In this document: positions 61,675 through 64,000 of the stretch, in pieces
Layout of the letters: the number at the start of each line of letters is the position of its first letter
How positions within the stretch are numbered: position 1 is the stretch's first letter
Made by a program: the position numbers and the translations under genes
Assembly (NCBI GenBank): GCA_022376515.1
Contig: WTXI01000011.1
Location: 620,001-684,000 of the forward strand
From: Lactifluus volemus
Lineage: Eukaryota > Basidiomycota > Agaricomycetes > Russulales > Russulaceae
Length of the DNA: 64,000 nt
Direction: 5' to 3'
Notes under the pieces: model-generated
What the model was told of the DNA's origin: nothing
The model's input: only the letters and a program-made list of their open reading frames with translations
Database searches by the model: none

Positions 61675-64000
61675 TCATCGGGAATCGAGCCGAGGTGGAT
61701 AAGGTCGCGGAGACGGCGACAACGGCGAAGCCAAACTTGGACTCTCAGCCGCATCGCTCTCGGATGGTTGAGTCGGCGACGTGATGGAAGACTGCGAAGA
61801 TCGACGTGAGATGTACGGCGGCGGCGGAGGCTTTGGCGACTCTTCGGGGCGGACGAGGTTGGACTGGCGATCGACGTCGTATCCAGCGCGAGCGATAGAT
61901 CGTCCAGGATGGCGCGCGGAGGAGGTCGTTCCACCTGGGCTTCGAGCAACTTAAAAAACGGGTAAGGAACCTTTGCAAAAAAAACTGGTAGGACACGCGT
62001 ACCTCGATCCGCAGCTCTTCTCCGTCGTATTCGCCCTCCATTTCTTCTGGACCTAAGAGTTGTTACCTTTACGGAAGATCTCTCCCTCCTCAGCGACCCA
62101 ACTCCTCGAGCTAATGGGTCAAAACCTTTGTGGTCAGAATAGTATCCAAACCAGTAAGCGTGTAACTCACCGGTCAGTGGGTGAACGAGGATCGTCCTCT
62201 ACTGTGTCGCTTCATGCTCCATCTCCTCTTCCTCAGAGTCCGATACTGTTGCGAAACCGCGTGGGCTCAACACTGGTTCAACGACTTCCGGCTCCGGGGG
62301 AGCCTTGCCTTTGCCTTTGTCTAACCGAGGTGTAGACAGCCCATCATCATCATCAATGAGTTCCTCGGAACCTTCGCTTGGGGTGACAACGTGATTATCG
62401 GGAGAGGCGCTGCCATTTCCAGTCCCGTGAGAACCGGTCTCTCCCAGCCCATTAAGTTCTATTCCCAAGCCCTGAAGACTGACCCGTGGCTTTGGAGTGG
62501 CACGAGCGAGGAGAGACATAAGTGCGTCATTCAGACTAAGGAGTTCGTCCACGCGATTCAGGTCCGAAGAAGTTTGAATAATCTCCGCAAGGGCTGGTAG
62601 CAACGCCTTTGCCGCTCGATGAGCTCAGGGTCTACTTTACGTTCGGACGAGCGTCTCCCAGGTGTAGGCGTCGAGCAACCTAGTAGTTCTTCGAGTTGAT
62701 CTTTGTATCGCTGCGCCTGTACTATAGTATCCTCGTCGTTCTGTGCGCCTCCTAGGATAAGCAAACCTTCCATGGCTTTGGGAGGGCTGCGAGACTCGAC
62801 CTTCTTCACCTTCTCTCGTCCTTGCGGAATGTCTTGGCAAGTTTGCTCTCCTCGATCATTCCCCAAATACCTTTACCCTGCCCTCGACCACTGATGCTAT
62901 TTGCGGAGGGGGGCGGTGCGTTCCGTTCTGCTTCCTCAGTATTGCGTATGCACGTGTTCAGGATATCACGACACATCCTGCAGAGCAGCATTCATTTCCA
63001 AAGCCTTCGTGCAAACGCAATGAAACGTACCGAGCCATTTCCTCATCATCTGGTGGAATGTTGAGATCCAAACAGCGCATCACATGGTTCCCCTTCAGAC
63101 CAGAGCTAAGTGCCATAACACCCGCCAAGTCTAGTGTGTTCATAGTGAGGTCAAGGTGAAGCAGCGACACTGATTCAGGAAGAAACTCCGCCAAGGCGAT
63201 GGCCCCCGTTGATACGAGCCCCGTTGAAGATAAGAATAATCGCTTCAGCGCCGTATTGAGGGTGAATGCCGTGCGTAAGGATTGAACCTAGAGCGCTGCG
63301 TCAGAGAACGTGAGTAGGAAAGCGAATCGTAGATACCCCATCGAGGCCCGGCCCACAACAGGGATTCTTGCTCAAATCAAGTGTCTCGAGGCACGAATTA
63401 TATTTCTAGAGAGGGTTCCGAATCAGCGAGGAATTCGTACATCGCACACTGAAACGGACCAATCCTTCAGCAATGGCCACAAGGCCGGCCACTTCGAGTT
63501 TGTTCTCGCTGAGATTCAACACCTTCAGCGTTCGGTTGCGTTTCAGCACTTGCGCAATATACGTGATCCCAGCCTGCAACACTTCAACAAGTGCCACCCA
63601 AAAAGTGTCAGCATCGAAAGCTCACTCTGATGTCATTACCTTTGAGGTCCAGCGTCCTGAGCGCGCCAAGCCGTGGGAGGGCGTCGAGTGCCCTCACCTT
63701 ATCGAGCAACGCGGCACTTGGTCTATGATCCTGATGCATGCCATGTGGACCTGGAGGTGATACAGGATGCCGCGCTGTCACACCGCCCTGTGCCGAAGAT
63801 GTAATTAGGGGATCGGATGTCCTGTCGCTGAAAGTGGATCCCCAATAGCCGTTGCGGATACAGGGGGGCCCCGGCGCGATCGGGGAATATATGGAGTGTA
63901 GGTTGGTTGCAGAGTCTGCGTCGGGTGCCGAGGAGGGGGTAGGATACCGCCCGGCCGTGGTAGCATAGTCGGTGGCGGTTGGCCGTGGTGTTCGGCAGCT
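61675..64000 (-). CDS. Leucine-rich-repeat protein, PPP1R37-like (5' end outside window)
   Basis: Open to the window edge, so the N-terminus is missing. Exons followed on the minus strand: 64000-63626, 63573-63460, 63405-63337, 63287-63031, 62977 to about 62200, one or more short exons to about 62000, then about 61949-61675. Ribonuclease-inhibitor-type repeats are clear: LGALRTLDLKGNDIR, RTLKVLNLSENKLEVAGL, CLETLDLSKNPCCGPGL, LKRLFLSSTGLVSTGAI, SLLHLDLTMNTLDLAGV. The C-terminal part is acidic, serine- and proline-rich, with ESPKPPPPPYISRRSS near the end. I assign it to the family around protein phosphatase 1 regulator PPP1R37 with moderate confidence; RanGAP-type is the alternative. Frame breaks needing one base lie near 62816, 62600 and 61847; the intron 62040-62180 was not resolved. 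Confidence 0.75.

Overview
The window is nuclear DNA of a filamentous basidiomycete, most likely an Agaricomycete. The evidence is the dense array of 45-65-base introns in nearly every gene, the gene families (Kin4-type kinase, KDM3-type JmjC protein, nuclease-kinase effector-like protein, tandem membrane proteins), and a Plavaka-type DNA transposon of the kind common in mushroom genomes. Exons were joined by eye from splice signals and from remembered family sequences; no alignment or search was run.

Layout. 1-3.4 kb: ribosomal protein uS11, then non-coding DNA. 3.4-13.1 kb: an apparently complete Plavaka element with terminal inverted repeats, repeat-rich ends, a companion gene on the minus strand and a nine-exon transposase on the plus strand. 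One transposase intron is 2.7 kb long and holds a second proline-rich coding sequence. 14.9-31 kb: housekeeping block with v-SNARE Snc1, ribosomal protein eL24, a Kin4-like kinase, DNA polymerase epsilon catalytic subunit and Hym1/Mo25. 31.4-37.3 kb: GNA1, the microtubule bundler Ase1, and the HyuB half of a 5-oxoprolinase. 37.3-47.7 kb: gene-poor accessory region with a copia RNase H scrap, three decaying copies of a HAD phosphatase gene, and a nuclease-kinase gene bracketed by direct repeats. 47.7-64 kb: UBR7 and KDM3-type genes sharing a 154-base promoter, two related membrane-protein genes, proteasome beta-3, Las17/WASP, calmodulin and a leucine-rich-repeat gene that runs off the right edge.

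Shared themes. Las17, calmodulin, Ase1, Hym1 and Snc1 all serve cytoskeleton, polarity or secretion, but nothing suggests a cluster; the order looks like ordinary basidiomycete mixture. Three genes (uS11, eL24, proteasome beta-3) have an intron directly after the ATG. Four introns have GC donors, three of them in the oxoprolinase gene.

Quality warning. About twenty reading-frame breaks occur in otherwise well-conserved genes, including polymerase epsilon and calmodulin. Almost all need exactly one added base, usually in a short homopolymer run. This looks like assembly error rather than gene decay, so coordinates are good but frames inside several genes must be read across these breaks.
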